41,921 bases of DNA from DALYLB01 sp046154695 (GCA_046154695.1 JBJXFI010000163.1:1-41921), one strand, 5' to 3'; counted from the first letter of the stretch, positions 31,301 to 39,682 are shown. The notes: generated from the letters alone by a model not told the origin. A program made the numbers and translations.

Positions 31301-33265
31301 TCACCGCTCAATGACAGAGAGCGCGCCGGGAGTGCGTTTGATTGTCACCAGAATGAATTCAGCCGGTCGCTCCGGCGCAAAACCGATTTCTGTAATTACC
31401 TGTCCGAGGTCGACGACTTCAGGGGTATTGGTTTCCGCATCGCACTTGACGAAAAAAGCTTCTTCCGGCGTCGCTCCGGCCAGTGCGCCTGACTCGAACA
31501 AATCGTTAAAAAATGTCTTCAACGCGGTGGTGATCTGATCCCACAACCGCTGATCGTTCGGCTCGAAGACGGTCCAGCGCAGGTTCACCAGGATGTTCTT
31601 GACGACCGCCAGCGCGACGCGGCGGATGTTGACATACATCGACATCGAGTCGAGGCTGAGCGTGCGCGCTCCCCAGACGCGCAGCCCGCGCCCTGGAAAA
31701 GCGCGCAGACAATTGACGCCCCTGGGATTGAGAACAGCCTGTTCTACCTCGCTCAGACAAAATTCGAACTCCACCGCTCCCCGCACAATCTCGTTGGCCG
31801 GCGACTTCCCGACGCCGCGTTCCTGTTCGGTCCGCGAATAAATCCCAGCCATATGCCCGCACGGCGGAATGAATAGCTCGCGCCCCTCAAAATCCGCGGT
31901 CTTCTGCCTGATCCACGGATAGTAGAGCGCGCCGTATTTGGCGCTGGGGAGCAATTGATAATTGCTGGGCCATTCCTCAATTCTGTTTTCACCCCGCCCG
32001 ATCTCGGCTGCGCGAGGCGAATCGAGGATCGCGAAGCGTTCGCCCATTTTCCGGCAGTGGAAGAGCATGCCCGCCTGGCCGGTCTTCAGGTTCCGCAAAT
32101 CCCGCGGAGCTTTTGAGACCGAGGCGAAGATGATTCCCTCTTCGAGGATCTGTTTTTCAGCGATGGCGAGATACAAATCGGGAACGATCAAATCCGGGAT
32201 CGCCACCCCCCCGATCTCCTCCACGGCTTCGAAGGCCGCCAGACCGAACAATTTCTCCTGATGCTTTCTGATCGCCTCTTGATCCGCGCCGGAGGGCGGC
32301 GGCGGACGGAAGTACTCACCATTCGGCTCATAACCCGTAAAACAACCAGCCTCGACGAGTCTCTGTTTGCCGTCATCGCCCCCGGATAAATTGATGGCGG
32401 GCCGTTCCGCAATGCGCGCGCAGGCTTGCCCGTCGCCCACGCACAAGTCCGTCACGCGCACCAGGATGGAATAACCTGCCCGCAGCCGCTTGATGTGATC
32501 CGGCTCTTCCGGATCGCCGTTGATCACGCGCACGAAATACCGCTCGTGACTCGGGCTTAGCGAGAGGTTGTCAAACACTTCTCCGCGGATGAACTGGCCG
32601 TCGCGGACGTAGCGAAAGACGAGTTTGAATCCCTTTCCAAGCACCTGGCTGCCGGCGGGAAATTCTTTCGTGACGGGAGATTCAAATACGACCGCCCGGC
32701 TCTCGAAATCTATCTGCTTGAGGATCGCCTGTTCCTGGCGAGTCGGGTCGCTCGGATGGATGAGTTTCACCCGGTCGCCTTCGAGAAGCCCGGCAACCGA
32801 CTGAAAGCGCGCATCACTCCTTCCACCATCCGGTTTCTTTTCAAGCTCCGTCAAAACCATGTCGTCACTCGACGCGCATTCCGCGACGACTTCAATGCCA
32901 TTTCCCCAGGAGCCTTCGTTAACGGCCTCGACCCGCATGAGGGGAATGGAATTACCTGTTCCATCCTTCCTGTTACTAACCAGCTCGATTTTGGCGATCG
33001 CGGCGTCTTTATGCGCCACGCGAACCACATAACATTTCTCGCCGGCCTCCGCGAAAAAGGTAAACACGCAATACGGCAAATAACCATGGCCGATGAAATC
33101 GCCGAAGACGTCGCGGTACTCGCCCCAACTGGTGATAGGCTGGGGCTGGTTCAACGGACCTCGTTCGGCCTGCCCCACGAATCCCGCGATGTCCATCCGC
33201 AGGCGCGACGGCGACTTCACCTCGACTTCGCGAATGTAAACCCCGGGTGTGCCCAAGTTCGTCAT
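31301..33265 (-). CDS. Contractile sheath protein 2
   Basis: A 654-residue sheath protein. Its N-terminal T-P-G-V-Y-I-R-E-V-E-V and F-V-G-Q-A-E-R-G-P, and the C-terminal Y-V-N-I-R-R-V-A-L-A-V, F-E-P-N-D-Q-R-L-W and F-V-K-C-D-A-E-T-N-T-P-E are sheath hallmarks. The centre contains one copy of a beta-rich insert (F-Q-S-V-A-G-L-L-E-G-D-R-V-K-L-I) that appears three times in the other sheath. It starts 23 nt after the DUF6760-like frame. It likely assembles with sheath 1 in the contractile layer, for instance as the baseplate-proximal form. Confidence 0.95.
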   Translation of the reverse strand: MTNLGTPGVYIREVEVKSPSRLRMDIAGFVGQAERGPLNQPQPITSWGEYRDVFGDFIGHGYLPYCVFTFFAEAGEKCYVVRVAHKDAAIAKIELVSNRKDGTGNSIPLMRVEAVNEGSWGNGIEVVAECASSDDMVLTELEKKPDGGRSDARFQSVAGLLEGDRVKLIHPSDPTRQEQAILKQIDFESRAVVFESPVTKEFPAGSQVLGKGFKLVFRYVRDGQFIRGEVFDNLSLSPSHERYFVRVINGDPEEPDHIKRLRAGYSILVRVTDLCVGDGQACARIAERPAINLSGGDDGKQRLVEAGCFTGYEPNGEYFRPPPPSGADQEAIRKHQEKLFGLAAFEAVEEIGGVAIPDLIVPDLYLAIAEKQILEEGIIFASVSKAPRDLRNLKTGQAGMLFHCRKMGERFAILDSPRAAEIGRGENRIEEWPSNYQLLPSAKYGALYYPWIRQKTADFEGRELFIPPCGHMAGIYSRTEQERGVGKSPANEIVRGAVEFEFCLSEVEQAVLNPRGVNCLRAFPGRGLRVWGARTLSLDSMSMYVNIRRVALAVVKNILVNLRWTVFEPNDQRLWDQITTALKTFFNDLFESGALAGATPEEAFFVKCDAETNTPEVVDLGQVITEIGFAPERPAEFILVTIKRTPGALSVIER

Positions 33266-33288
33266 TTGATTTCATCCGGCGAATTGCC

Positions 33289-33459
33289 TTACTGGCTTTT
33301 CCCCGCGGCATTGATTTCCTGGTTGATGTTCGAGATCTCCTTCACCCATCGATGCCGTTCGAGATGGGACAGTTCCATGATCTCGTCCTTCGGCCAGTGG
33401 AAGTGATAGGCCACGTACGCTACCTCTTTGGCCGCCTGATCCAAAGGGTAGCGCGCTAC
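33289..33459 (-). CDS. DUF6760-like frame, probably reached by -1 frameshifting
   Basis: An open segment of 56 codons to TAA (V-A-R-Y-P-L-D-Q-A-A-K-E-V-A-Y-V-A-Y at the N-terminus, then F-H-W-P-K-D-E-I-M-E-L-S-H-L-E-R-H-R-W-V). This matches the small DUF6760-type protein usually encoded behind the eCIS chaperone gene. No ATG, GTG or TTG lies at a suitable place: the conserved region begins with GTA, and the nearest upstream ATG would run through the neighbouring gene's frame. The frame is exactly -1 relative to the preceding gene at its stop codon, where a G-GGG-GGG heptamer occurs. Expression as a C-terminal extension of that gene is therefore likely; a sequencing indel in the G run is the alternative. 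Confidence 0.75.
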   Translation of the reverse strand, partial: VARYPLDQAAKEVAYVAYHFHWPKDEIMELSHLERHRWVKEISNINQEINAAGKSQ

Positions 33460-33482
33460 CCCCCCAACCCCTTCCCTCCATT
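33446..33482 (-). promoter_or_regulatory. Candidate -1 ribosomal frameshift signal
   Basis: On the minus strand, reading 33482 to 33446: an SD-like GGAGGG, then AAGGGGTT, then the heptamer G-GGG-GGG (33465-33459) in the zero frame of the chaperone gene, then its TAG stop (33458-33456). A perfect 16-bp palindrome, GGGTAGCGCGCTACCC (33461-33446), overlaps the last three Gs. The combination of internal SD, slippery heptamer, adjacent stop and hairpin matches the design of known bacterial frameshift sites. Confidence 0.6.
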
Positions 33483-33836
33483 GAGAAGCGCTTCTTCGAC
33501 CTCGAATTCGTGCTCGCATTCCGGGCACAGAATCTTCATCTCTGAATGGCCATTGGAGTTGATGCGCTGGTAAAAATCCTGCAGGTAGGCGAGATCGGCG
33601 GAGAAGAAATTTTCCACCACTGCCGGATTGATGTCCTTGAGATCGCCGAGTCTGGTAATCACCCGCGAGAGCAGGATGACCACCAGATAGGCACTGTTAT
33701 TCTGCACCCGCGGGTCTTGCAACGGCGCGATCTCGTCTTTGGCGTTGGCGAGCCGCATGATGCCTTGTTTATGCAGGCCGCCGTTTTTGTCGATGTATCC
33801 TTTCGGCAGTGTGAATTCGAATTCGGTTTGCAGCAT
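33456..33836 (-). CDS. Tail assembly chaperone-like protein (hub assembly chaperone type)
   Basis: A 126-residue protein. It begins L-Q-T-E-F-E-F-T-L-P-K-G-Y-I-D and contains R-L-A-N-A-K-D-E-I-A-P-L in the first third, V-V-I-L-L-S-R-V-I-T-R-L-G-D-L in the centre, and a C-terminal C-P-E-C-x-H-E-F-E-V segment with a possible zinc pair. This resembles the T4 baseplate-hub/tail assembly chaperone family found between tube and second sheath in eCIS clusters. Its start overlaps the tube stop as TAATG. It ends with G-G at a G-run that is also a slippery site, so a longer fused product of about 182 residues with the next frame is expected. Confidence 0.88.
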   Translation of the reverse strand: MLQTEFEFTLPKGYIDKNGGLHKQGIMRLANAKDEIAPLQDPRVQNNSAYLVVILLSRVITRLGDLKDINPAVVENFFSADLAYLQDFYQRINSNGHSEMKILCPECEHEFEVEEALLNGGKGLGG

Positions 33837-34267
33837 TACTGTCTCTCCACGCCTTCATGACAGATTTCCAGGGATTCGATGGCGATCTCGCTGGCATTGG
33901 CTTTTAGATCGGGGCCGGTCCATTTGCAGGCCCAGGCTTCGCGCAGGTTCCACCGGACCGGATCCTGATGCTGCTCGTTCTCCAACAGGATCGAGACGCT
34001 GCGCCGCTCGATGTCGCCGTCCATCACCGTTTTGAGCCAGGTCACCAGTTCCGGATTCTTGGTGATGCCCCGCTTCAGCGTGATGTTGCCGTACTTCATC
34101 AAGCCGGGTTGCTTGTGCGGCGTGATATCGTCGTTGCCCTCGCGGTATTCGATCGGCGTGTTTTCGATATTGAGGCCCGAACACTCGGAAAAGCCGGCAT
34201 TCGTGATGCCGTCGATTTCCAGCTTGTAATTGAAATTGGCATAGGGATCGAAATCTCTTCTTGGCAT
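33836..34267 (-). CDS. Inner tube protein 1 (Afp1, gp19 family)
   Basis: A 143-residue tube protein. It has D-P-Y-A-N-F-N-Y-K-L-E-I at the start, F-S-E-C-S-G-L-N-I-E, K-Y-G-N-I-T-L-K-R-G-I in the middle, and W-T-G-P-D-L-K-A-N-A-S-E-I-A-I-E-S-L-E at the C-terminus, closely paralleling tube protein 2. AGGAG lies before the ATG. It probably makes the bulk of the inner tube because it is adjacent to the first sheath gene. Its stop overlaps the chaperone start by one base. Confidence 0.95.
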   Translation of the reverse strand: MPRRDFDPYANFNYKLEIDGITNAGFSECSGLNIENTPIEYREGNDDITPHKQPGLMKYGNITLKRGITKNPELVTWLKTVMDGDIERRSVSILLENEQHQDPVRWNLREAWACKWTGPDLKANASEIAIESLEICHEGVERQ

Positions 34268-34297
34268 TAGAACTCTCCTGAGTTGAAAGATTGCCTG

Positions 34298-36553
34298 CTA
34301 CGCATCCGCGCCCGGGCGCTTCTGCATGATCCTGAAGATGACGAATTCCGCCGGCTTGGACGGCGCGACGCCGATAATCGTGATGACTCGCCCCAGGTCC
34401 ACCGATTCGGGCGGGTTCGTCTCTTCATTGCATTTGACGAAGAAAGCTTCCTCCGGCTTGTTGCCGACGAGCTTGCCTTCCAGCCATTGAATGCGAAGGA
34501 ACGCGCTGACATTTCGAGTGATGCGCGCCCACAGCGTCGGATCGTTCGGCTCGAACACCGCCCACTGCGTGCCTTCGTCAATCGATTCCTCCAGGAAGAG
34601 AAAGAGCCTGCGGACGTTCACGTATCTCCACTCAGGATCTTTCGAAACCGTTCGCGCCCCCCAGATGACAATGCCCAAGCCAGGGAAAGTACGAATGACA
34701 TTGATCCCCTGGGGATTCAACACGTCATGTTCGCCTTTGGTAACGACCCTCTCGATTCCGATCGCGGTATTGAGGAATCCATCCTCAATACCAGCCGGCG
34801 CTTTGTGAACGCCGCGCCGGACATCCGTCGCGGAATAAGAGCCAACGATCGCGCCGGAAGGCGGCATGGAGATCGTCCGGTTGGTTATGGGATCGAGAAC
34901 CCTGATCCAGGGCCAGTAGATGGCGCCGTATTTGGAATTGAAGGCCTGCTGCCCGGCAAAGGAGCCGGTGGCATTCTTGAAGTCCAGCGCATCCGTCGCC
35001 GTTAGCGCCGCGGGCGAGGTTTCCGCGACATAAAAAACGTCTGCACGATTCTCGCAATATGTCATTCCGGCAAGGATCACGGGTCTAAGGGTTATCCCAG
35101 GAGCAGATAGAATGTTGATGCCGTCAACAGTATCGAAGGCATGAAATCCGGTTTGAACGGCCTCGTTTCCGACGTAATCACCAGCCTCATCATCAGCGCC
35201 GTTGATCCCTTCCGTTCCCGGAATGGATCCGAGCCGATGAGGGCTTGCCGTTCGAGTTGGAGGGAAGTTACCTGTCACCAGAGGCGCCTCGCTAACGCGA
35301 ATATACCGTGAGCGTGTGGCGCTGAGATTGATTCGATTCTCCACATAGTCAATGCTGTTCGTATTTTCCATGGAGAGATCGGTATGGGTCTCCACTATGT
35401 CATCGCCATTGTAGACCGTGATGGTGAAGTCCTCGGTTGAAACACTGGTTCCGGCGGGAAAGGCGGCTGTCAGCCCTGGGGCCGCGAGAAAGACTCTGTT
35501 GCCGGTGACGCGATTGACGACAACCCTGCCTAGCGTTTCAACCCCCGTGGTGACGTTCTGTGAAACAAAAAGCAGAATTGAACCGACTGTAACGCCCTCA
35601 GCGCTTTCCAGGACCGCCTCAGTCGCGCCAGCGGCGGCGTCATTGCGCAGAACGGTCGAAGCTTTACCGAGGATCACGCCCGTCACGTTGGCGCCCGTGG
35701 CGATCGCGGGAACCGCCGTCAAGCCGCGGAAGGTAATCCGTCTGGCGCCTTCTTCTATGCGAGTCACCTGCACACGGGTGGCGCTCCCACCGCCAGAAAT
35801 GAAAAGAGTCATGCCCACTCTGATGCCTAGCAGGCTGGTGAGCACGGCTTTTGTGGCATCCACTGCAATTGCCCCGTCGAGTGTGGTGGAAACCTGTCCC
35901 GAAACGTCGACTGCAACACGGAGGTTGTTTCCCCACGCTCCCTCGTTGATCGCATTCACATTCAAGACGACTTGGGTCACAGTTGCGCCATTGCGAATCG
36001 TGGGGGATCCGACAGGCATGGAAGTAATGGTCACGGCGTTTCCCGCAACAGCGCTTACCGTGGCTCTGTGGCTGTTTGTTCCATCACTGATGAAAAGAAC
36101 CATCCCGGTTTCAATTCCCGCTGCGCTGGTGAGGGTGGCCACAGTGGTCGGAGTGCCCGGACCGGCCGGAGCGGCCAAATCGGCCGCCAATGTGTTTCGA
36201 ATTCCGCCCAATGGCACACTTGCCCGCATGGCGCTCAATGTGGAGGGATCCGATGGATCGGCGAAGTGGGCTGTTCTGGTGACATAACACCTTGTGCCAC
36301 CCTCGGCGAAAAACTGTTGCACGGCATAGGCCAAAAACTCGCCATTGATGAAACCGCCAAACGCGCGGGTGAAGTCTCCAAAATTGGTAACCAAAACCGG
36401 CCGACCGGGTCCATCTTCATATCTGGCTCCACCAATGGGCCCTTTTTCCGCGATGCCAATGAAAGCCCCCGTAGAGGTGCCAACCCCTTCAATGGGTCTT
36501 ATTCCCGAGGAAACTTCTTCGACATAGACTCCGGGTGACAAATATTCTGGCAT
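34298..36553 (-). CDS. Contractile sheath protein 1 with three inserted beta modules
   Basis: A 751-residue sheath protein. The ends are canonical: L-S-P-G-V-Y-V-E-E-V-S-S-G, F-I-G-I-A-E-K-G-P and the C-terminal Y-V-N-V-R-R-L-F-L-F, F-E-P-N-D-P-T-L-W and F-V-K-C-N-E-E-T-N-P-P. Between residues about 137 and 380 it has three imperfect repeats of about 60-70 residues (each with L-T-S-A-A-G-I-x-x-G-M-x-L-F-I-S-type starts). GGAGG precedes the ATG. It is likely the main sheath subunit; the inserts would decorate the outer surface. Confidence 0.94.
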   Translation of the reverse strand: MPEYLSPGVYVEEVSSGIRPIEGVGTSTGAFIGIAEKGPIGGARYEDGPGRPVLVTNFGDFTRAFGGFINGEFLAYAVQQFFAEGGTRCYVTRTAHFADPSDPSTLSAMRASVPLGGIRNTLAADLAAPAGPGTPTTVATLTSAAGIETGMVLFISDGTNSHRATVSAVAGNAVTITSMPVGSPTIRNGATVTQVVLNVNAINEGAWGNNLRVAVDVSGQVSTTLDGAIAVDATKAVLTSLLGIRVGMTLFISGGGSATRVQVTRIEEGARRITFRGLTAVPAIATGANVTGVILGKASTVLRNDAAAGATEAVLESAEGVTVGSILLFVSQNVTTGVETLGRVVVNRVTGNRVFLAAPGLTAAFPAGTSVSTEDFTITVYNGDDIVETHTDLSMENTNSIDYVENRINLSATRSRYIRVSEAPLVTGNFPPTRTASPHRLGSIPGTEGINGADDEAGDYVGNEAVQTGFHAFDTVDGINILSAPGITLRPVILAGMTYCENRADVFYVAETSPAALTATDALDFKNATGSFAGQQAFNSKYGAIYWPWIRVLDPITNRTISMPPSGAIVGSYSATDVRRGVHKAPAGIEDGFLNTAIGIERVVTKGEHDVLNPQGINVIRTFPGLGIVIWGARTVSKDPEWRYVNVRRLFLFLEESIDEGTQWAVFEPNDPTLWARITRNVSAFLRIQWLEGKLVGNKPEEAFFVKCNEETNPPESVDLGRVITIIGVAPSKPAEFVIFRIMQKRPGADA
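35414..36145 (-). repeat. Three imperfect protein repeats in sheath 1
   Basis: Residues about 137-198, 235-296 and 311-380 of sheath 1 each hold a module with a G-(I/V)-x-x-G-(M/S)-x-L-F-(I/V)-S type strand, then R/V-rich strands, then a segment ending in G-A/T-x-V. Sheath 2 carries one equivalent. The DNA copies have diverged, so this is an old duplication. Confidence 0.75.
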
Positions 36554-36555
36554 TA

Positions 36556-36822
36556 TTATTCTCCTCCTTTATCTTCCTTGTGTACTCTGCGAAGCTCGGC
36601 TGTCGTCGTCGCCGGCTTTGGCTCCGTTTTCCTTTCGGCGGCTATCGCCGCGTCCGCAATGGAGATATTGCCGCGGCTTTGATGGAAAGCCATTTCATCA
36701 CAAGTGAGATCCGCTTCTTCGACTTCAACCACGCTGCGAGCGGGAACCTTCATCGATCTTCCGCCAGGCAGGTTAAAGTAGAGAGGCTGATTGCTGGTAT
36801 TCTTGACTTTTTTGGTTGCCAT
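36556..36822 (-). CDS. Small eCIS-associated protein of unknown function
   Basis: An 88-residue protein: M-A-T-K-K-V-K-N-T-S-N-Q-P-L-Y-F-N-L-P-G-G-R-S-M-K-V then P-A-R-S-V-V-E-V-E-E-A-D-L-T, suggesting a small beta-barrel-like N-terminus, and a charged Lys/Glu C-terminal tail. An ATG at 36834 exists, but the ATG at 36822 has GGGAGTGA 5 nt upstream. It lies 2 nt before the sheath 1 stop region on the same strand (between the carboxypeptidase-like gene and the sheath). It could be a head or collar component; no family is recognised. Confidence 0.75.
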   Translation of the reverse strand: MATKKVKNTSNQPLYFNLPGGRSMKVPARSVVEVEEADLTCDEMAFHQSRGNISIADAAIAAERKTEPKPATTTAELRRVHKEDKGGE

Positions 36823-36880
36823 AATCACTCCCATGTTTTGAGCATGTGTTGAGTCACTACAATCGGGAAACTCGCTCCCA

Positions 36881-38017
36881 TCAACTCCTGGCTAAATCGA
36901 AATCAATTACATTCCGCCGACCGGATTCGACCGAATCAGTACCGGATGCGCTTTCGTGACCTTCCAGCGAGGCCTCCAGCGTCAAATTGCGAATGAAATT
37001 TTCCGCATGTTTCACGATTAGCGGCTGATATCTGCGAATGCCCTCTTCCTTGATTGTTTCTCGCAATGCGACAAGGAATCTTCCAAGACCTCTGAAATTC
37101 AGGTCTTTCAAACTTCCCAATTTCGTCCGCGCGTCTTCAGGTACGCCTTCCGCTTCAAGACTTGCCAGCGTCTGGTCGGTGATTTTCAGACTCGCCAGCG
37201 TCTCATTGCTGAAATATAGGGTGTAGTCACCTTCTTCGTTCGTCAGGGTCGAAATATCTCGTTCGACGCCGAGAACGACGGCATTGCCGCTGACATCCGC
37301 GCCGGTGAAGACCCCCACGCCTCCGACATCATTCGGGGCAACGGTGACATCGTTGATTTTTGTGATGTGAACGCGCGCATTCAGCAGCGGAGCGGCGGGA
37401 TTTTGCCGCGAAACCACTTTGCCAACGATCTGGGTGATCGGAGAAGCGAATACGTAATAAGGATCATATTTTAGGCGGATGGAGTTCTCGCGAATGATGC
37501 GCACGATGGAACCCGGCTCGAGGCCGTTGGCGTTGTCGATTCTGGCTGAAGCAACCGTCCCCGCCTCCAGCGCGGCGACCAATTTCGCGGTCCCCGCGGG
37601 CGAAAAGACTTCCGCGCCTGCGCGAATCGGCTGGAGTAAAACCACCGGGTCAAAGCTGATTTTTTTGCTGCCGTTTGCCCCTACGTCCACGGATCGGACG
37701 ATCACGATCAGCTCGTTGTCTCCGCGCGAGTCGAGGAAAACGAGAGATGGGGTAACTTCCCCAATATTGCCGATGCGGGCGTCGAAACTCATGGTCTGCA
37801 ACCTCTCGCCCGCGATTTTCAGCTTGTAATCGCCTTTCCGCAGGTTCGAGAAAACAAAGAAGCCATCCGGTTTGTATTGGGGATTTTTCTCCCATCCATC
37901 GAGTTCTACACGATACTGAGTCGGCCCGACCTTCTCGTAGACCAAATCCTCGATAACGGAGCCGATCAGTGAGGCCCTTTGAATGGTTTGCTCGATGATT
38001 TTCCCCGTAACTTGCAC
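36881..38017 (-). CDS. Carboxypeptidase-regulatory-like eCIS protein with shared KHA module
   Basis: A 378-residue protein. The N-terminal part (residues 1-130) has V-E-L-D-G-W-E-K-N-P and F-F-V-F-S-N-L-R-K-G-D-Y-K-L-K-I-A-G, the pattern of carboxypeptidase regulatory-like beta-sandwich domains. A second such domain follows (residues about 195-270, ending E-E-G-D-Y-T-L-Y-F-S). Residues 276-342 form a module with T-D-Q-T-L-A-S-L-E-A-E-G-V-P-E and L-I-V-K-H-A, homologous to the duplicated module in the NHL/tail protein. The only possible start is a GTG with a weak ribosome site. Function unknown; perhaps a surface decoration or collar protein. Confidence 0.8.
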   Translation of the reverse strand: MQVTGKIIEQTIQRASLIGSVIEDLVYEKVGPTQYRVELDGWEKNPQYKPDGFFVFSNLRKGDYKLKIAGERLQTMSFDARIGNIGEVTPSLVFLDSRGDNELIVIVRSVDVGANGSKKISFDPVVLLQPIRAGAEVFSPAGTAKLVAALEAGTVASARIDNANGLEPGSIVRIIRENSIRLKYDPYYVFASPITQIVGKVVSRQNPAAPLLNARVHITKINDVTVAPNDVGGVGVFTGADVSGNAVVLGVERDISTLTNEEGDYTLYFSNETLASLKITDQTLASLEAEGVPEDARTKLGSLKDLNFRGLGRFLVALRETIKEEGIRRYQPLIVKHAENFIRNLTLEASLEGHESASGTDSVESGRRNVIDFDLARS

Positions 38018-38175
38018 GTAGTGAATCTATTCCGTTTGGGTGTGTGTGACGTCAGAAATCCCGCCAAAATAAAGCGAATGGCTCTCCCGCATGCAGAAAT
38101 ACAGGCCATACTTTGACAGGCGCTCCGGGCCCTTCCTACTGGCGAAGAAACTGGCAACGTATTTTGATGGAATGA

Positions 38176-38454
38176 CTATCGGTCTCCGGTTGAGTTACGA
38201 TTTTTCCCCCAATGCCACCATCGAGTTTTTTGCTTTGTGAAACCACCTATGGTCGAACTCCCCCACGCCTGCAAATATGGGGTAATGAATAATTGAATCT
38301 CTTCGAATCGCTGCACGTAACTTTTTTTACCGCTCGGGACGTGTGTAACCTGACCGCGGAGCCGCGCCTGCGCCCCTTGTTTGGAAGGAGGATCGACCCA
38401 TAACCGGATGATGAAAGACATGGAAGAAGATTTCTGATCCTCCTCAGGCTCCAT
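38176..38454 (-). CDS. Small conserved protein at the head of the eCIS operon
   Basis: A 92-residue protein. The central part, S-F-I-I-R-L-W-V-D-P-P then R-L-R-G-Q-V-T-H-V-P-S-G-K-K and F-E-E-I-Q-L-F-I, resembles a family of short proteins (I/V-R-x-W-x-E ... G-x-(I/V)-x-H-V-x-S-G-x-x-x-Y) found beside SARP-type regulators and eCIS. AGGAG lies about 8 nt before the ATG. It is the first gene downstream of the SARP gene on the same strand, followed after 158 nt without a gene by the carboxypeptidase-like gene. Function unknown. Confidence 0.7.
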   Translation of the reverse strand: MEPEEDQKSSSMSFIIRLWVDPPSKQGAQARLRGQVTHVPSGKKSYVQRFEEIQLFITPYLQAWGSSTIGGFTKQKTRWWHWGKNRNSTGDR

Positions 38455-38574
38455 GCCATTTCTCCTTTCCCATAAAAGTTGAATAACAAGATAGTGCCCC
38501 AGTGATCAAATGGTCCTTGTCATATATCTTCAAGAGTCGTGTTGACTGAGCAGGTGAAAGCTTGCACGGCACCT

Positions 38575-38616
38575 GTCTCTCCGAGCGTCTCTCAAGCGTC
38601 TCTCAACGCGTCTCTC
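38575..38616 (-). promoter_or_regulatory. Four direct GTCTCTC repeats, candidate SARP operator
   Basis: GTCTCTC occurs at 38575, 38587, 38598 and 38610 on the plus strand, spaced 12, 11 and 12 bp. It lies between the SARP stop (38635) and the first operon gene (38454), the position expected for an activator site. SARP-family activators are known to bind direct heptamer repeats spaced by about one helical turn (11 bp). I see no strong sigma-70 promoter between the repeats and the gene. Confidence 0.5.
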
Positions 38617-38634
38617 CGAAAATATTTTTCGCGA

Positions 38635-39552
38635 TCAGAAATTTTCTTCGCGTTTGGGCAGCAGATTTTCAACGAGTTGGATATCCAATTGAATCTGGCG
38701 CTGCATTTCGGACAGGGTCGTTTGGAACTGTTGCAGGTGGTTGAGAACTTCCGGGAGGGATGTCAATCCGCCATCTTCTACTCTTGGGAAAGGGTCGCCC
38801 AGGTTGGATTTGATCTGTTCGTACAACTGAACTGTGCGTGTTTCAGGAGAAACTCCCAGCTCTTCCTGGAGAATCCGGACGCATCGCTCGTATTGGCGGA
38901 TCGCAGCGGAGCGGTCTCCGGACTGGTAATGGAGTCTCATCAGCTGGCGATGAGTGCGTTCCGAGGCGGGGTCGTATTGCAGAAGCTGTTGGCCGTAGCG
39001 AGTGCCCTCGTCATATTCGTGCCGATCGAGGCAATCGGCGATCAGGCGATCGAGCATGGAGAGCAGCATGGTCTGCAGTCGCTCCCGCTCGAAGATGCAC
39101 CAGTCCTGATAACATCCCGAGAGGAAATCGCCATGATAGCTTTCGACAACGTCGCCAAGAGCGGCCATCGCCTCTCGTGTTGGAAGCCCGTCTTTTCGGA
39201 TCGCGGTGAAGGCGTCCTCAAAGGCGCGCACATCGATCCGCAGGTGGATCTCCGGATTGAGGGACAAGCGCTCGGCATGGATCAGAATGAGGCGCGCCCC
39301 CTGCAACCGCAGGGAGGCTTCGCATTCCGCCTGCAGCCGCCAGAGGACTTGTCGCAGATTCTTCTTTGAGTGGCAGGAGTCGCACTCCGGCCAGAGCCGC
39401 GCCGCGACCTGCTCTCTCGAAAAGGACGCGCGGGAATGCGCGAGCAGGAAGCTGAAGAGTTCGCGGGCCTTGCCGTTCTCGGGGCCATCCCAAACGAGAG
39501 TACCCGATCGGACTTCGAATGTTCCCAGCATCCGAACGCTGATTTGCGTCAT
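38635..39552 (-). CDS. SARP/BTAD-family transcriptional activator
   Basis: A protein of 305 residues. An N-terminal winged helix (M-T-Q-I-S-V-R-M-L-G-T-F-E-V, then A-R-E-L-F-S-F-L-L-A-H and A-R-L-W-P-E) is followed by a bacterial transcriptional activation domain with TPR-like helices (R-E-A-M-A-A-L-G-D-V-V-E-S-Y-H-G-D-F-L-S-G and E-R-T-H-R-Q-L-M-R-L-H-Y-Q-S-G-D-R). The C-terminus is helical. The ATG at 39552 has GGAGG 6 nt upstream. It stands immediately upstream of the eCIS operon and is the best candidate for its pathway-specific activator. Confidence 0.9.
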   Translation of the reverse strand: MTQISVRMLGTFEVRSGTLVWDGPENGKARELFSFLLAHSRASFSREQVAARLWPECDSCHSKKNLRQVLWRLQAECEASLRLQGARLILIHAERLSLNPEIHLRIDVRAFEDAFTAIRKDGLPTREAMAALGDVVESYHGDFLSGCYQDWCIFERERLQTMLLSMLDRLIADCLDRHEYDEGTRYGQQLLQYDPASERTHRQLMRLHYQSGDRSAAIRQYERCVRILQEELGVSPETRTVQLYEQIKSNLGDPFPRVEDGGLTSLPEVLNHLQQFQTTLSEMQRQIQLDIQLVENLLPKREENF

Positions 39553-39682
39553 GGCCTTCCTCCCCCCGGTAATGGCTGCACCGGGATTCGTACGAGAAGG
39601 AACCTTGTGCGTTATGTGTGTGACCGCTGAATTGACTTTTGAAGCTTTGTTACTTTTTGTCGCTGAGGCAACAAGAAAGCGG

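Noticed and set aside
35414..36145. The repeats in sheath 1 as a mobile element
   Set aside because: The repeats are in frame, diverged, and show no terminal inverted repeats or transposase; they are protein modules.
38616..38630. A hairpin CGAAAA-ATA-TTTTCG after the SARP stop as terminator
   Set aside because: The stem is short and almost only A-T, with no clear U-tract. It is too weak to call.
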